This document shows, piece by piece, positions 45,342 through 58,059 of a DNA stretch of 64,000 nucleotides (within the stretch, counting starts at the first letter, position 1; every line of letters begins with the position of its first letter). Under the pieces are notes generated by a model. That model saw only the letters and a program-made list of their open reading frames with translations, was not told where the DNA came from and made no database searches. The position numbers and the translations under genes are program-made. The stretch covers positions 5,952,001 through 6,016,000 of the forward strand of contig JBITNC010000001.1 of the NCBI GenBank assembly GCA_050084985.1, given 5' to 3'. The stretch comes from Nageia nagi (taxonomy: Eukaryota > Pinophyta).

Positions 45342-46224
45342 AAATACACTCAAGGATGAGAAAAAGAGAAGATCCATATAACTTAATCATTTAAAAAAAA
45401 TGGTTTTATACAATATCATCAAACCAAATATGGTTGCAGTAATTACATATACATATACAAATATGTTGAATTTGATAAAAAAATGTATCCTCGAATAATA
45501 TTATCATATGCATAAAGAATATATCCATTATCAATCATGTCACTTTGATATCCATCAACAAACTTTATTACCTTCATAAACCTTCATGTTTGAAAGGCTA
45601 GCAGCCTACATTTGACAAGAAATATAAAAAATGAGTAAGATGCATTATAAAGTAATTGGACTATTAATGTACACATAATTAAGGCTTCAAGTACATAATA
45701 GAATGATAAAATAATCATATTCATAAGTGTCTATCCATGTGTTATCAAGTATCCAAAAGAAAACATCAGTAAGTGATAGCAATATATCCACAACTGATAA
45801 ATTTATTTTCAATAATATTGGAGGATGGATTTTTCATAGAATCATAACCATTATTTTTCATGGAATCATAATCATCCAAAAAGAATCCCTCATAAGGTAG
45901 ATAGACATTTACACCATAAATACTAATAATTCTCCATTACAAAAAACTTGATCCTACTACTACTACCAATAAACAAAATAACAAAATAGAACCTACCATA
46001 GTATACTTAATACATAACATAGTTTGGACCCATACCAAATAAGCATAACTATAACTAGCATTAAACTTTGTGGAGTTCTTCAATCTCCATATCTCGAAGG
46101 ATTTTCTCAAATACCTTTACCATAAGAAGGGTTTCTTGAATCATCCCCAAAATATTGTTGCTCTGATTGAGATTGCCATGGGCCTCCTCAAAAACCATTG
46201 GATTATTCCCATAATCTTCAATAT
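45342..46224. other. Non-coding, probable copia 3' internal region
   Basis: Upstream of the polypurine tracts on the minus strand. AT-rich, no domain text. It contains a short tandem phrase (CATAGAATCATAACCATTATT at 45836-45868, approximately twice). No pol is visible, so the copia body is missing or was displaced by the LINE to its right. Confidence 0.4.
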
Positions 46225-46227
46225 TAA

Positions 46228-47240
46228 TTACTTTTTTTTGGGATTTTCTAAGGGAACCTCTAGCATTGAAAATTTTTTCTCCAAATCTTGTATCTCATGA
46301 TCTACCTCCAACCCGCTTTTCACCATCAAATATTGATCTCCTAGAGCCTCCTCATTAGCCACAAAGTGATCCATGGTCTTCTCTACAACCTTCACAACAT
46401 CAAGGTCAACCTCCACATCAAAATCCTTAGTATAACTTGTACATTTCTTCTCCTTATGAGTCGAATAACATTTTGAACTAGCCTCAAACTTTATCATTTA
46501 CCAATATTCATCCTTAAACTTTATGGGATGCTTCTTCTCCATACAGTATACATATTTACCCTTCATAACTCCCATAAAATAAATTTCTTCTATAGCCATT
46601 CCAAACTCTAAGGAATGAGAAACCTTCCCTCCCCTTTTTGATGGCATATACCTTACCTATGATCCACCATCATTATCCACATAGTTGGTTTGCGGGCATC
46701 TGTAGGGGTGCTAGGTGGAGTGATGTTAGTGATAATCTTCTTTAACATCAAGTGTAGAGTAAAACTCAAGCCCACCTAATCCCTTGTCATCAGCTGATGT
46801 GAAATTCCCCATGCCCATATCAATTAGCCACCATAATGGCTTAAAGTAAGTGCCCATGAAGGTGCCTCCTTGGAAAAATCCTTGCAAGTTGGTACCACAT
46901 AACCCTAAAAACATTATCATATCCAAGGGACTAATTTGAAAAAAATATAGCATAATATTTATCCAACCTTGCATCCTACAATTTTGAGTCATACTTACCC
47001 AAAATTTATTCCACCTAACTATGAAAAAAATCCATGTCTATTGATGAGTCTCCTTAGAATTTTTAAATTTCTTGCCACCCATACAATCCCCATGAATTTT
47101 AATTCCAACATCTCAATCTAACTTGAATTAAAATATTTTCTTTTATTTCTAAAACCCTCATGGGTATATTCCTTCATCCAAACCATGAAAAATTTAGGGA
47201 AATTACCTTTCCATATCATCAAATCCTCTATATTCATTGC
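46228..47240 (-). other. LINE 3' region with short open frames
   Basis: Follows the RNase H. Open pieces 46992-46726 (rich in Phe/Leu/Gly) and 46497-46228 (acidic, ending PLENPKKK) have no recognisable domain. They may be LINE 3' UTR or remains of another ORF. Confidence 0.35.
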
Positions 47241-50200
47241 CTCATACATAATTCAACCATCTATTTTATTGGCTTCCTATAATTATGTTGAATATACACA
47301 TCCTCAATCCCATAAATTATCCTTTTGGTCTCTTCAATCAAAAACTTGATATCCCATCCTAGTGGGGAATTTCTCTAAAGCATATTAACAATATTAAGAT
47401 AATCTCTATTGATGGTCAAATTATTGCAGTTCAACCTACTCATCATAGTTAAACTAATGAAAGTTGTGTGGGTTTTGGCAAAATGGCTCATTTGACAACC
47501 CAAAGGTTTAGCCATAATTAGTTTAATTCTACCCATGTGATCTCTCACCACTCCTATCACTCCTGTAGGATATATATTTCCTTTAGATGAACCATAAAAA
47601 TTAATGGATAACCAACCCATAGGAGGGTGAATCCAAAAAGCCTTTTTCCTTGGGTATTGAATTATCTAATCCATTCTCCTCTCTAGCCCCAATTAAGGAG
47701 AATTGAATCCTCCATAAAAGACTCCCATAACACTTTGGGCTTGAAAATAGATAAGTTTTCGATCATGAAATGTGTTATGCTTAAAGTAATATGGATTGTA
47801 GGGAGATTGACATCTTTAAACACCTAATGATTCCTTTCCTTCCAAAATACCCATCAAATATGAGGCAAAATAAGGTTCTATAATCTTCTTAATATAGTAT
47901 TGAAGAAGGGATTCTCCCATTAACATAGCAATTTCTTAACCATCCTTGGTACTACCCAATTTATGTGGAACTAATGTAGAATAACTTAAAAAATTTCCTT
48001 GGTATAATCACAATGGATCAGTAGATGGTTCACTATTTCCTCATTTTTTGACACAAAATACATTAGTTAGTGATACTAAATCCCCTCCTTAAATTTTCCA
48101 CTATGAGAATCTTATTTTAACTAGCCACCAAATGAAAAAACCAATTTTAGGAATAAGATTCTTAACCCAAACCTTACAAGCTAGATCCCAAGAGGGCAAG
48201 CCCATTTCCAAGATCTTGTAAGTGGAATTGATTGAGTAGGAACCTTATTTCTCTCCTCCCAAAATAAAAGAGTCCTCTCTCCCCTCAAGAATGTCATAAA
48301 TATTTAACATCTTATTCAGAGATTCCAAGGCTTGCTTTTGAGGGTCAATAGGATTATCCAAAGCCAACAACTTCCAAGACTTCCTCTTCCCATGAATGAT
48401 GTAATTTGATACCATCCATTCATATTAATGAATGTGTTTTCTAACCATAATGACCAAGTTTTCATTCTCTTAAAATAGAATATTCAATATTCAATTATCC
48501 TTCTAAAAGTGAACTCTAATGCCATCATCAATGATCCAACACCTATGATTTTTGAGAAATTCCCTAGTACCTTGTAATCCATTCTAGAAGGTTGAGCCTC
48601 CTCTTGGGTTTTCCTCTTCCAAGAATGAGGAATCAGGAAAGTATTTGGGCTTGAAAATCTTAACCCAAGGTAAATCCTCATTGTTTTCCACCTTTGATCC
48701 TACCTTTCCCATAAGAGCAAGATTCATCTTCTTGAGGTTTCTAATCCCAAAACCACCTTATTTTAATGGTAAGTAGATCTTCTTCCAAGATACCAAGGCC
48801 ATACATTTTTTCTCATTCGTGTAAGTCCAAAGGAAGTGTCTTTGAATTTTAATTAGCTTCTCCTACACCTTCACAAGCATCTTAAAGATAAACATATAAT
48901 AAATTAGTAGACTTTATAAAATTGACTTGATTGATTAGAGCTTACCATCTTGGCTAAGAAGAGAACCTTTTCTTCCTACTAATTTCTTTGAAAATTATTT
49001 AATAATAGGATCCTATAAGGCCTCCTTAATTCCACCTATAAAAGAGGGCATTCCAAGATAGGGGTTGGCAATTACTCTATAGCACAATGAAAGATATTTT
49101 TCACTCTCTATTGGAGCATACTCCCTATGTTCAGGAAGAATAATTTTTTTTTTTCAAAATTAATCTTTTTTCCTATAGCCCCTTTATACAGGTCTAAAAT
49201 TTTCTTGATAGATCGAGCTTGGGGGATGGAATATTTGGTTGATATTGAAGGTATCATCCATAAACTATTGGTAAGATACTAGTGGGAGATCCTTTATAGG
49301 TTTAGTACCTTCAATCCTTTTAGACTAAGTAGCATCTAGAACACTCCTCCCTAGTGCTTCTTCCATAATGATAAAGAGGATAGGAGATAACAAATCATCC
49401 TAGAAAAGGTATCTTTTCCCATATAAATAGCTAGCATTTGCACCATTAATAAGCATTGAGAAGGTATCCATAGAAATACATTCCCAAATGAGAGAAATTT
49501 AGTCTTCTCAGAATCTAAACCTTTGCAAAACCTACAATAAGAATGTCCAATCTACTCAATAATAAGCCTTACTAACATCAAGTTTAAGCAACATCCCATC
49601 CTTATGAGATTTGATGGTTGAATGAGCAACCTCATGAATTATAATGATACCATACAAAATTTATCTCCCATGCACAAATCACCCTTTATTTGGACTTAGG
49701 ATGAGGGGAAGAATGGTTTTCATCCTATTTTTTATGACATTAAAAATAATTTTATAAAGGAAGTTCACATGAGGTGAAGCTTACCAAAATAATTAGCATT
49801 TATCTCCTTAGGAATAAGAGAAACAAAGGTGGAGTTCACATCTTTTGGCATAGTTTTGGTAATTTGGAAATGTTGAACTACCCCCACAATATATTTGCAC
49901 ATGTCCTCCCAAAATATTTGGAAAAAAAATCTAGGGAAGTCATCTAGACCTAGAGCTTTGATCTTCTCATTTCAAACATCATAGCCTGAATCTCTTTTTC
50001 TTCAAACTTGCCACTCAAAAAGTTATTGAGTCTCTTATTCATCAAGCCTGGAATATTATAGAGAAGCTTTTCAAAAATTCTCTATTGGAGGCTAAATTTT
50101 GGCCCAAGAGATCAAGGAAGAAAGATACTCCTTTCTCTCTTATTTTTTTTAGGTCCTTTATAGAACAACCATCCCCACATTAGATTTTCTTAATATAGTT

Positions 50201-51345
50201 TTGGATTCTGTCTTAATGTTGTAATATGGAAAAATGTGGTGTTCCTATACCCCTCCTTAAGCCAAGTTCTCTGAGACTTTTGCTTCTACATTATCTCCTC
50301 TTATTGAAGGATGTTATGCCATTTCCCTAATACCTCCCTTTCTTTATAGTGAATTTCCTCTAAACATCCTTGTATATGCATTGAGTCTTCTAGAATTCTC
50401 AATTGCTCTTGAAGATAAACCTTCCTTATGGGAAGAAAAACAAAGGTTTCTCTATTCCATACCTTAATATTTTTCTTAATAAATCTTAATTTCTTAGCTA
50501 TTTAAGTCAAGGGTGGGATAAAAAAGCTTTGTTGCTGCTACACTTTAATGGTATCCTCCATATTCTCATGGGTAAGCTACATTTTTTCAAATCAAAAGGG
50601 AGCATTGAATTGCCTCCTTTGCTCTTGTGTTTTTTGTAATAAGGGGTTATGATCAAATCCAATCTTTGGATAGCCTATGAGAGTAGTATCTCCAAACTTA
50701 GAAATGTAATCCTAAGAGATGAGCACTCTATCGAATCTTTTTTGAATTTGAGAAGCCCCACACATATCATTAGTCCAAGAATATTTAGTTCTTCTCAACT
50801 CCATGTCCATAAAGTTTTTATTGTTGATAAACCCAAAAATGCACTCATGCAATCAGCGAAACATTCCACTCCCCCATGCTTATCATAAGGGTACAAGGAA
50901 GAGTTGAAATCACCTATCATAATCAAACTTTAGAATTTAAAGGATTCCCTCATCTAGTTTAAGGAGGATCATAAAATATTATTTCTCTCATAAGTAGTAG
51001 GAGAATACACATTCTTCACAATAAAAGTTTTCTTAATATCCAAGGAAGTAAAAAGAATGGAACAAAAGTTTAGACTAGAAACTATTACCCTACCTTCTAA
51101 TTTATTCATGTCCCATAAGCACATAATACCTTCAAATTTTCTACCCACATGAAAATTAGCAAAATTTGCATCCCTCCATAAAATATTTTTAATAGCAAGT
51201 TCCTTCCCTTCAGTAATTTCTATTTCTTGAAGAAGGATCACCTCTGATTTTAAGTCCTTTTTCAAAGCTAACAAACTTATGAAACTTATGTATCTTTTGG
51301 GAGCACATATCCCCCTAACATTCAAAGAGAGGATTCTAATTGCTT
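47240..51345 (-). pseudogene. LINE ORF2: endonuclease, RT, RNase H (broken)
   Basis: The endonuclease begins near 51340 with LSLNVRGICAPKRY and keeps EVILLQEIEI and NVYSPTTYERN (51325-50969). RT text runs through about 50000-48900; the active-site line is FMDDTFNINQIF at 49263-49228, i.e. F-x-D-D with Met in place of the usual Ala. A Trp/Cys-poor remnant of the reverse-transcriptase zinc-binding region is near 48260-48100. The RNase H is clear at 47620-47375 (LSINFYGSSKGN, GVIGVVRDHMGRI, with the first catalytic Asp as Tyr) and ends with IYGIEDVYIQHNYRKP near 47300. Many stops; not functional. Confidence 0.75.
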
Positions 51346-51399
51346 CAAGGATTTATTATTCCCTCCTCCCCTGAAGAGGGTGGCTTGAGCACCTTTATC

Positions 51400-52985
51400 A
51401 ATGTCCACTTTCATTTTCTGATATCTCATCACTCCTTTTAAAACCTACTAGGGTTATCCTTTCACACATAGCCTTGAAGCTTCTTTTTTTACTTCTTTCC
51501 CTTACAATCGAGGGTTTATATGATGGTTTCCTCTTATGATTTTGAGTCCTCATCATCTCCTAAAACCTTACCTCTTAGGGTAGGTACAAGGGTGGGCTCT
51601 AGATTTAGCTCTTTTTGATCCTTCTCACCTTAATCATAATCCATAAGATGAGCCTTTGCGGGTTTAGGGAATTGAGTTTTCAAAAATTTGTCTTGAATTT
51701 CACTAAATTTACTAACTCAAGGATCAAAATCTTCTTAGGTTTTAGAAATAATTTTTTATTCTCCTTGATATTCTTCCCATACTACCAAAACCTCCTCATC
51801 TAAGGAAATCTCATCATCGTCTCCCTTATTTTGGTTCAAGATGTTATTACCCAACTCTTTGTCTTCCAACTTAATCATCATAGCTTCTTCCATGATTGGC
51901 CTCGATCCTACATGGTCCAAAGCTTTCTCATACAATGATTTTTCCTTAACCAGATCCTTCTTAGATTGAAGTTGATCCTCCAAATTGGAAAAAGCATTAT
52001 GCATGGGCACCAAATTAGTATCCATCATATGCACCACACCTGAAGCTTCACTATTTTTTGTTCTTTAAGTTGGACCTTTACCACCTTATTTCTTTTTTTG
52101 CTTTTCTTGCAGTTTCAAAGGGTATCGTGAGATACCATGACCTTCTACTTGAAACTCTTACATATTTAAGGAGGATTATCATACTTATATGATTGATTCC
52201 ATTCCCCTAACTCAAAGATTAATTCAATAGATTCTAGGAGGTTCACTATGGGATAAATGCTAATACACAATCTTGCAAATATAATATGGGGTTTATCCCT
52301 GGTGGCCTTATCAATGGTCATGAAATCCTTGATCTAGTTACTGATCCTTGCTAGAACATCATCATGCTAATATTGAAATAGTGGTCATGGGAGTCTAACC
52401 CAAACTGCTATTGAATTAATAACTTAGTATTTGGATTGAAATTTGAAACTCATTTCTTCAAAAACATAGCTCTCTGCCCAAACATCCAAGGTCCTCCATA
52501 TAAAACTTTTTGAAGATCTTTCCCCAAATTGAACTTAATAAAAAAAGAAACCATTCAAAAGAGTAATAATGTCAAACCTTCTACTCACTTTCCACTTTTG
52601 AAAATCCTATTCTCTCATTGAATATATATCTAAACATGGTCTTAGGAACTTACTAATAAGATTCAAAGCACCTTCCTCTATATTGATTTTGATAATTTTA
52701 GGAGGAATATTGAGCTTCCCCTCTGTAGCTCTCAAGTTAAAGCAAGTTTCCAAAGGAGGAAATTTTGTACCTCTTTTGATGTGGGTGTAGGATAGTTTCC
52801 TCTTTTTTATCATATTCATATCTAATGAGTCAACAGGATCTAGTGGTTTTGGATCCACCCTCTCCTCCAAGATCGAATCCAATGAAAGCTTACCTATAGA
52901 TTCAACAATTTCCTACACCTTGGGAACTAAACTATACCCTCCCAAGCCACTCACCCTTACACTAAGCCCACCTAGCCCCATCATG
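51400..52985 (-). pseudogene. LINE ORF1 with DUF4283-like domain (broken)
   Basis: Starts about 52985 with MMGLGGLSVRVSGLGG-like text. The open piece 52882-52607 (ERVDPKPLDPVDSLDMN) leads into a DUF4283-like region at 52600-52200 (FIWRTLDVWAESYVFEEM, then NSIAVWVRLP and IDKATRDKPHIIFAR), typical of plant L1 ORF1. A degenerate zinc knuckle follows (ICKSF and later SHDTL..C). The acidic piece 52037-51756 is the C-terminal tail. Role: RNA-binding chaperone of the LINE particle. Confidence 0.68.
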
Positions 52986-52995
52986 CTCTCCTTGC

Positions 52996-53466
52996 TCTGC
53001 TCTATTATATAATGATAATATTCTTAAAAATGATATATTTTCCATAAGCGATAATTACATAAAATACATAATTAATAAGTGTACAAATAAAATATCATAT
53101 GTATACAATAATTTCATATATAAACCATAATATTATATATGTATATCATCAAAAAACATGATATTTAACTATATAACATGTACATAATAACATGATATCT
53201 AATAATATCACATATGCACAACATCAAAAATATGATATCTAACAATATCATATCTACACCACATCAAGGAAAATTTTAATGATAGAATCTATTTTTTTTT
53301 TTTAAATTTCAAAGAAATATCTACTAAAACCCTATCAAAAATGGAGTGATACATGAAAAACATATTCATTTTTATGGCTATAAATAATTACAATTCTTAA
53401 AAAAATTCAAAATGAGGCAAATTTATTTTAATGGTGATCAAAGTTATCATCAATAAAATGGCATAC
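52996..53466. repeat. AT-rich spacer with ~40-bp period repeat
   Basis: ATGATATCTAA-type units start at 53158, 53192 and 53232 (periods 34-40), each followed by a CATATGCACAACATCAAA-like tail. The same unit recurs at 63703 and 63742. No gene. Confidence 0.6.
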
Positions 53467-53877
53467 AAAATTTGTTGTAATGAAAAATAAAATTTGATGG
53501 ACCATCGAATGAAACTTGGTGTGCCATTAAAGTAAACTTGGTGTACCCTCAAAGATGGGGGAAACCTTGTAGTTAGCATGACAGTAAAGAAACCTTGTTG
53601 CGATGGCAAGGAAATCCTATTGTACCGATGAAGCAAACTCAACATGATGATGAAGAAACCTTAGCATGACAATGAAGAAACCTAATGTATTGACAAAGTA
53701 ACCACAATTTGTTGATGAAGTAACCTAACTTATTGAAAAATAAACACCAATGTGTTGATGAAGTAAACCCAACATGCTAAAAAAATAAACTTGATGTGTC
53801 AATGAATAAACTTTGATGCACGGATGAAGAAATATCGACATGTCAGTGAAGCAATGATGCATGTCGTTGAGATGACA
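53467..53877. repeat. Minisatellite, ~22-bp unit, about 18 copies
   Basis: Degenerate tandem units with a consensus like AACCTTGATGTGTTGATGAAG. Unit starts are recognisable by AAACTT/AACCTT/AAACCC words every 20-28 bp. Open frames across it on the minus strand are by-products of the repeat. Confidence 0.8.
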
Positions 53878-54350
53878 TTTGGGGCTAGCCTTTATAAATA
53901 GCTTCAAGATAAAAAATATATCATCATGACATTGAAATAAAAATAATTATACATAATGAAATACAATATGAGATAGATTCCAAATATGCAATATAATATT
54001 CACATATGAAATTAGATAGAATGACATACAATTGTCAAATCCCATTCCACAAATTTACAAGATGATATTCACAAATCAATTATTATTTTTTCATGAAGCT
54101 GGTAACTTCTTTGCTATAGGATATTCATAATACATATCAAATATTGCATCTTATAAACATTACATAATTCTCATCATTACTTCTCTTTGCTTTTCAAAAA
54201 AATATTGAAATTCATAAGATATATGCAACTAAAAATAATTATTTCATTAAAAGTCACCTACAATCACTAAAAACCTAGTAAGCTCATAAAAACTCTAATG
54301 AAAACATAATCCAAAAGCATAATTGAAAACCCTAACATGAGCTTAGCATT
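53878..54350. other. Non-coding AT-rich spacer
   Basis: No ORF, repeat or motif that I can support. Ends at the E3 target site (GCATT at 54346-54350). Confidence 0.5.
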
Positions 54351-54956
54351 TGTAGACCCAAAATAATGCATAATTGATAAATTGATGCACTATTTGTCTA
54401 CCATATATTATTTAAACATATATCATAAATATGGCATCAAATGAGTAATAATAAATAATGTACCTTCATCATAGTTATATGAACATGAAATAATGGAAAC
54501 CATTCATCAATCACCATAATACATATATGAAGATGCATGCCACCAACAAACTAAGGGATGCACACCATTAGCTACATGGATTAGGTAGATCTATGAATGG
54601 AATAAGAGATATGCAAAAGCAATACAAAGAGTTTAACAAATCTATGCAGAGGTGGTGTTACAAAATACTATTTTGAAGTCTATCTTGATATTTCATATGC
54701 CCTTGCATGATTATCTTGTGATGTGTTTGATGTATCTTTATAGCAACATCTTTTTCTTCTTAGATTCTTGAGATCATTGCATATTACATAGCTTGAGGTG
54801 TCTTTCTTAATATTTGATACCTTTTACATTGTACAATGGTCTATTACATTGATTACATTGCCTTGGGTATTATTTTAACCCTATTTTACAATAAATATCA
54901 TTGAGGCTCTAAAATGAATTATTTAGTAAATAATAATTCATTTTTAGGCATCTACA
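54351..54956 (-). repeat. E3 3' LTR (left copy, 606 bp)
   Basis: + strand TGTAGACCCAAAATAATGC..TTTTTAGGCATCTACA; inverted termini TGTAGA/TCTACA. Partner 62196-62766. Same family as the palindrome arms at 33498-34743. Confidence 0.93.
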
Positions 54957-54970
54957 TTTTGCCCCTCTTT
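54957..54970 (-). promoter_or_regulatory. E3 polypurine tract
   Basis: Minus strand AAAGAGGGGCAAAA directly before the LTR start TGTAGATGCC. Near-identical to the E1 tract at 11719-11732. Confidence 0.9.
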
Positions 54971-56027
54971 GGAGGTGTGATTGAAGCAATGAAATTACAT
55001 ATATAAAGAAGAAGTACAAAAGAAAAATTTTGAGAACTTTAAACTCTTTATTGTATTATCCTTTGATAAAGATGTTGATTATAAGGGTCCCTTACTTCCC
55101 CTTTTTGGGTTGGATATCCCAAGAAAGATCCTTAAGTGGTGTAACCAAGGAAAAATCTAAAGAACTATGTCTCTCTAGCCATTGTAATATCTCTATCTTG
55201 GAAGGAACTCTACTAGCAAGTAGTCTTATGGTTCCATATCCAATCTTTGAAATAGAAGATGATATTTTGCCCCTTATACTATTTGACCATGGATCTGGCC
55301 ATTCCATCATGTCTAATACTTAGGAATTAATGCTCTCACATCCATGCCCCAATATAGAAAAGGTATATTTTTTTGTATTATTATGTCAATGGAATGCACA
55401 TCATTGGAAGCCTACAAATGTGAGCATGCCATTGATGGTGTGTTTTTATTTATACTTTCCTCTATTCTTCACGAAATAGGTACCTGTATATACAATTATT
55501 TAGATACATAGTGATTTGTATCATTCATTGGTGATGAATTACTATCACCAATCTACTTATAGCTACATCTTCGATTTATCTTTTAAGTGAGTGAACTCTC
55601 ACTATCCATTTTGTTGTCCATTGATAATCATACATTTTATGTCTATGACTTGAAGATATTATGCTTTATATGGTTTAATGAAAAAATCATGTGGATACAT
55701 AGCAAGTTGTATTTTCCATTGGGGATGAACCAATGTCCACATCTTACTCATGGTTGCATTCGGTTTATCTTTTAAGTGAGTGAACTCTCACCAACCATAT
55801 CGTTGGCCATCGATGACCTTGTGTTTTATGTCCATGGCCTGTAGACATTATACTATCATTATTGTTTTTTTTTTTAATTCCATCCATTGGAGGCACATAG
55901 ATAGTAATACATGTCATTAGCTGGTGAAAATAATACAATACAATGAAAAATTGAAAATAAAATACTATGATACAAGAACCTTGCACAAATTTTTTTTTGA
56001 TATTTTGTAAGGTACAAAGCCATTGGT
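54971..56027. repeat. E3 3' non-coding region with ~191-bp tandem duplication
   Basis: Two units begin GGATACATAG/AGATACATAG at about 55503 and 55694 and share TTATCTTTTAAGTGAGTGAA plus the following ~80 bp; a third, partial unit begins near 55889. No protein-coding text; the 72- and 97-codon open frames around 55030-55323 show no domain. A T-run lies at 55865-55876. Confidence 0.7.
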
Positions 56028-57330
56028 TTATGTAAAGAAGCATTTGATATGGGTGGAATTGAATGTCTTGGGTTCTTTTTTGCCATCTATGGATGATAAT
56101 CTATATGCTCCTAAGCCTGTTGCTTCCACTACAATAAATGGAACCAACCAATTTGATTCAAATTTCCCTTTAACTTCATCATTTGCAACTATTTTATTGA
56201 TATTCTCCTTGAGCACTAGATATCCCACTTTGAATTCTTTTGTCTTGATTTTTTTTCTAGATGCTCTTTTCAATTTTGCATGATACACCTTTTTATGTTC
56301 AATTTCTCTCATTCTCTTCTCATCCAATGAATCTAATTATTGTAACCTAGCTTTCCTTGCATCTTCATTTGATATATCCCCTTGCAATGAAAGTCTTAAG
56401 GAGGGGATTTCTAACTCCAATGGTATCATTGCTTCATCTCCATACACCAATGAGAATGGTGTTTCTCTAGTGGCTATTCTAATACTTGTAATGTATTCCC
56501 ATAATGCATATGGTAATTGCTCATGCCAATATCTCTTCTATCTATCCCAAGTTTTGGATAAAATGCTTTTAATGGTCATGTTATAAGCCTCAGCTTGAAC
56601 ATTACCTTGAGGATAGTAAACTAAAGAAAATGTTTGCACAATGTGAAACTTTTTGCAAAATGCCTTCATATATTTACCTTTGAAATTAGGCCAATTATCC
56701 ATAATCGATATTTGTGGCACACCAAACCTTTTAATGATGTTTTCAACTAAAATGAAATAATCTTATCTTGAGTGATTAATTTCATAGGGATAGCTTCAAT
56801 CCATTTTATAGTGAACTCAGTGGCTATAGTGACAAACTTATGACCTTCCCTTGAGTGTGTATTAATAAGTCCAATCAAGTCTATACCCTAAGCAACAAAT
56901 GGCCATGGTGCCACAATGGAATTTAATTCTTGAGTATGCCATTTTTCCAAATTAGCATGCTTTTAACATTACAAACAAGTCTTCACATGAGCTTTACAAT
57001 CTTGTTCCATTATGGTACAATAATAAACAATATGCAAAATCTTAGTGTACAATGCCTTTGAATGAAAATGACCTCCACATAAACCATCATGTGCTTCTTC
57101 TAATGTTGTAATTATATCATGTTGTGTTAAACATATTAGTAAAGCACCATCAAAAGACCTTCTATACAATACTTCCCTAATGAGAACATACTTAATAGAA
57201 GTCCTTTTCAATATAATCTTTTCATTTCTATCATAATCATTAGGAATTATTTGATTTTTTAAGTAATTGTAAATGCTAAAATACCAATTCTGAAAATCAT
57301 TTTCTTTAGCAATCAAACAAATCTAAATTT
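56028..57330 (-). pseudogene. E3 integrase (broken)
   Basis: Zinc-binding part at 57316-56969 (HDGLCGGHFHSKAL, then KTCL.C). Core: GIDLIGLI keeps the first Asp, IMDNWPNFKG the second, YYPQGNVQAEAYN the Glu (56720-56538). The C-terminal part 56327-56028 is well preserved (GYLVLKENINKIVAND, WLVPFIVVEATGLGAYRL), a GPY-type module in which GP is VP. Stops and a frameshift separate the pieces. Confidence 0.83.
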
Positions 57331-57399
57331 CATGCATATCTTCAATGTAAGAGGGAGTACTAAGCTTATGAATTTTTAAGATAGTCTCCTCATCCTCAA

Positions 57400-57830
57400 T
57401 TTCAATTGGTGCAAGAGAAGCTACACTTGACATGGCATCTGCATACCTATTATTAGTCTTGGGATATTTTGAATGGTATATTTATCAAAATAATCTAGTA
57501 ACTCATTAACCACTACTTTATAAGGCCTAAATTTCTCATCCTTTGTATCAAAAATATCTTGTACTTAGTTAATGATAAGCTATGAGTCACCATAAATCTC
57601 TAAATATTTAATTCTCATGTAATAGTTGCTTTTAGACCCAATATTAGTGCTTCATACTTTGTCATATTATTTATACATCCAAAACTAATTTATAAGCCAT
57701 CGAGATTACCTCATTTGTAGGAGAAATAAAAATAATGCCTACCCTTGCTTCATATAAATATTTAGATCCATCAAAGTATAATGTCCAAATAATGGGTTTG
57801 TCTTCCATGAGGCATACATATTCATCATGG
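57400..57830 (-). pseudogene. E3 second (archaeal-type) RNase H
   Basis: Minus-strand text IWTLYFDGSKYLYEARVGII, NNMTKYEALILGLKA, YLEIYGDS and NRYADAMSSVASLAP gives D..E..D..D in the aRH layout. It lies after the gypsy RNase H and before the integrase, the usual Tat position. Broken by stops that replace Gln-type codons and a small indel. Confidence 0.8.
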
Positions 57831-58059
57831 ATTGACATCTCATCAAAATCACACCATTGATGGCCTTATAAAAGGTCTATATATCACTAATGATGTGGAT
57901 CATCCTGATACTCATCTAGAAATTCTTTGTAGACCACTACTTCATCAGTCTAAGTGAACTTAGCTATCAAATATACAATGGCCTTCCCTTTTGCTGATGT
58001 CTATTTCACCACATTGATATCAAATTCTTGTAACAACATTAACCATTTTGCAACTTTTC

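Larger units (their letters stand above)
46225..52995 (-). mobile_element. L1-type LINE retrotransposon, degenerate
   Basis: Minus strand, right to left: ORF1 with DUF4283-like text, then endonuclease, RT, a zinc-finger-type region and an RNase H, the order of plant L1 elements. No LTRs. A short A-run (minus strand, at about 46240-46232) could be the remnant of a 3' tail, but target duplications are not found, so both edges are approximate. Broken throughout by stops and frameshifts. Confidence 0.78.

Noticed and set aside
53467-53877. CRISPR-like array
   Set aside because: Units are degenerate, contiguous and lack unique spacers; the setting is a plant genome. Other repeats in the window also fail these criteria.
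53397-53907. Two minus-strand frames of 60-82 codons
   Set aside because: Produced by the 22-bp minisatellite; no conserved composition outside it.
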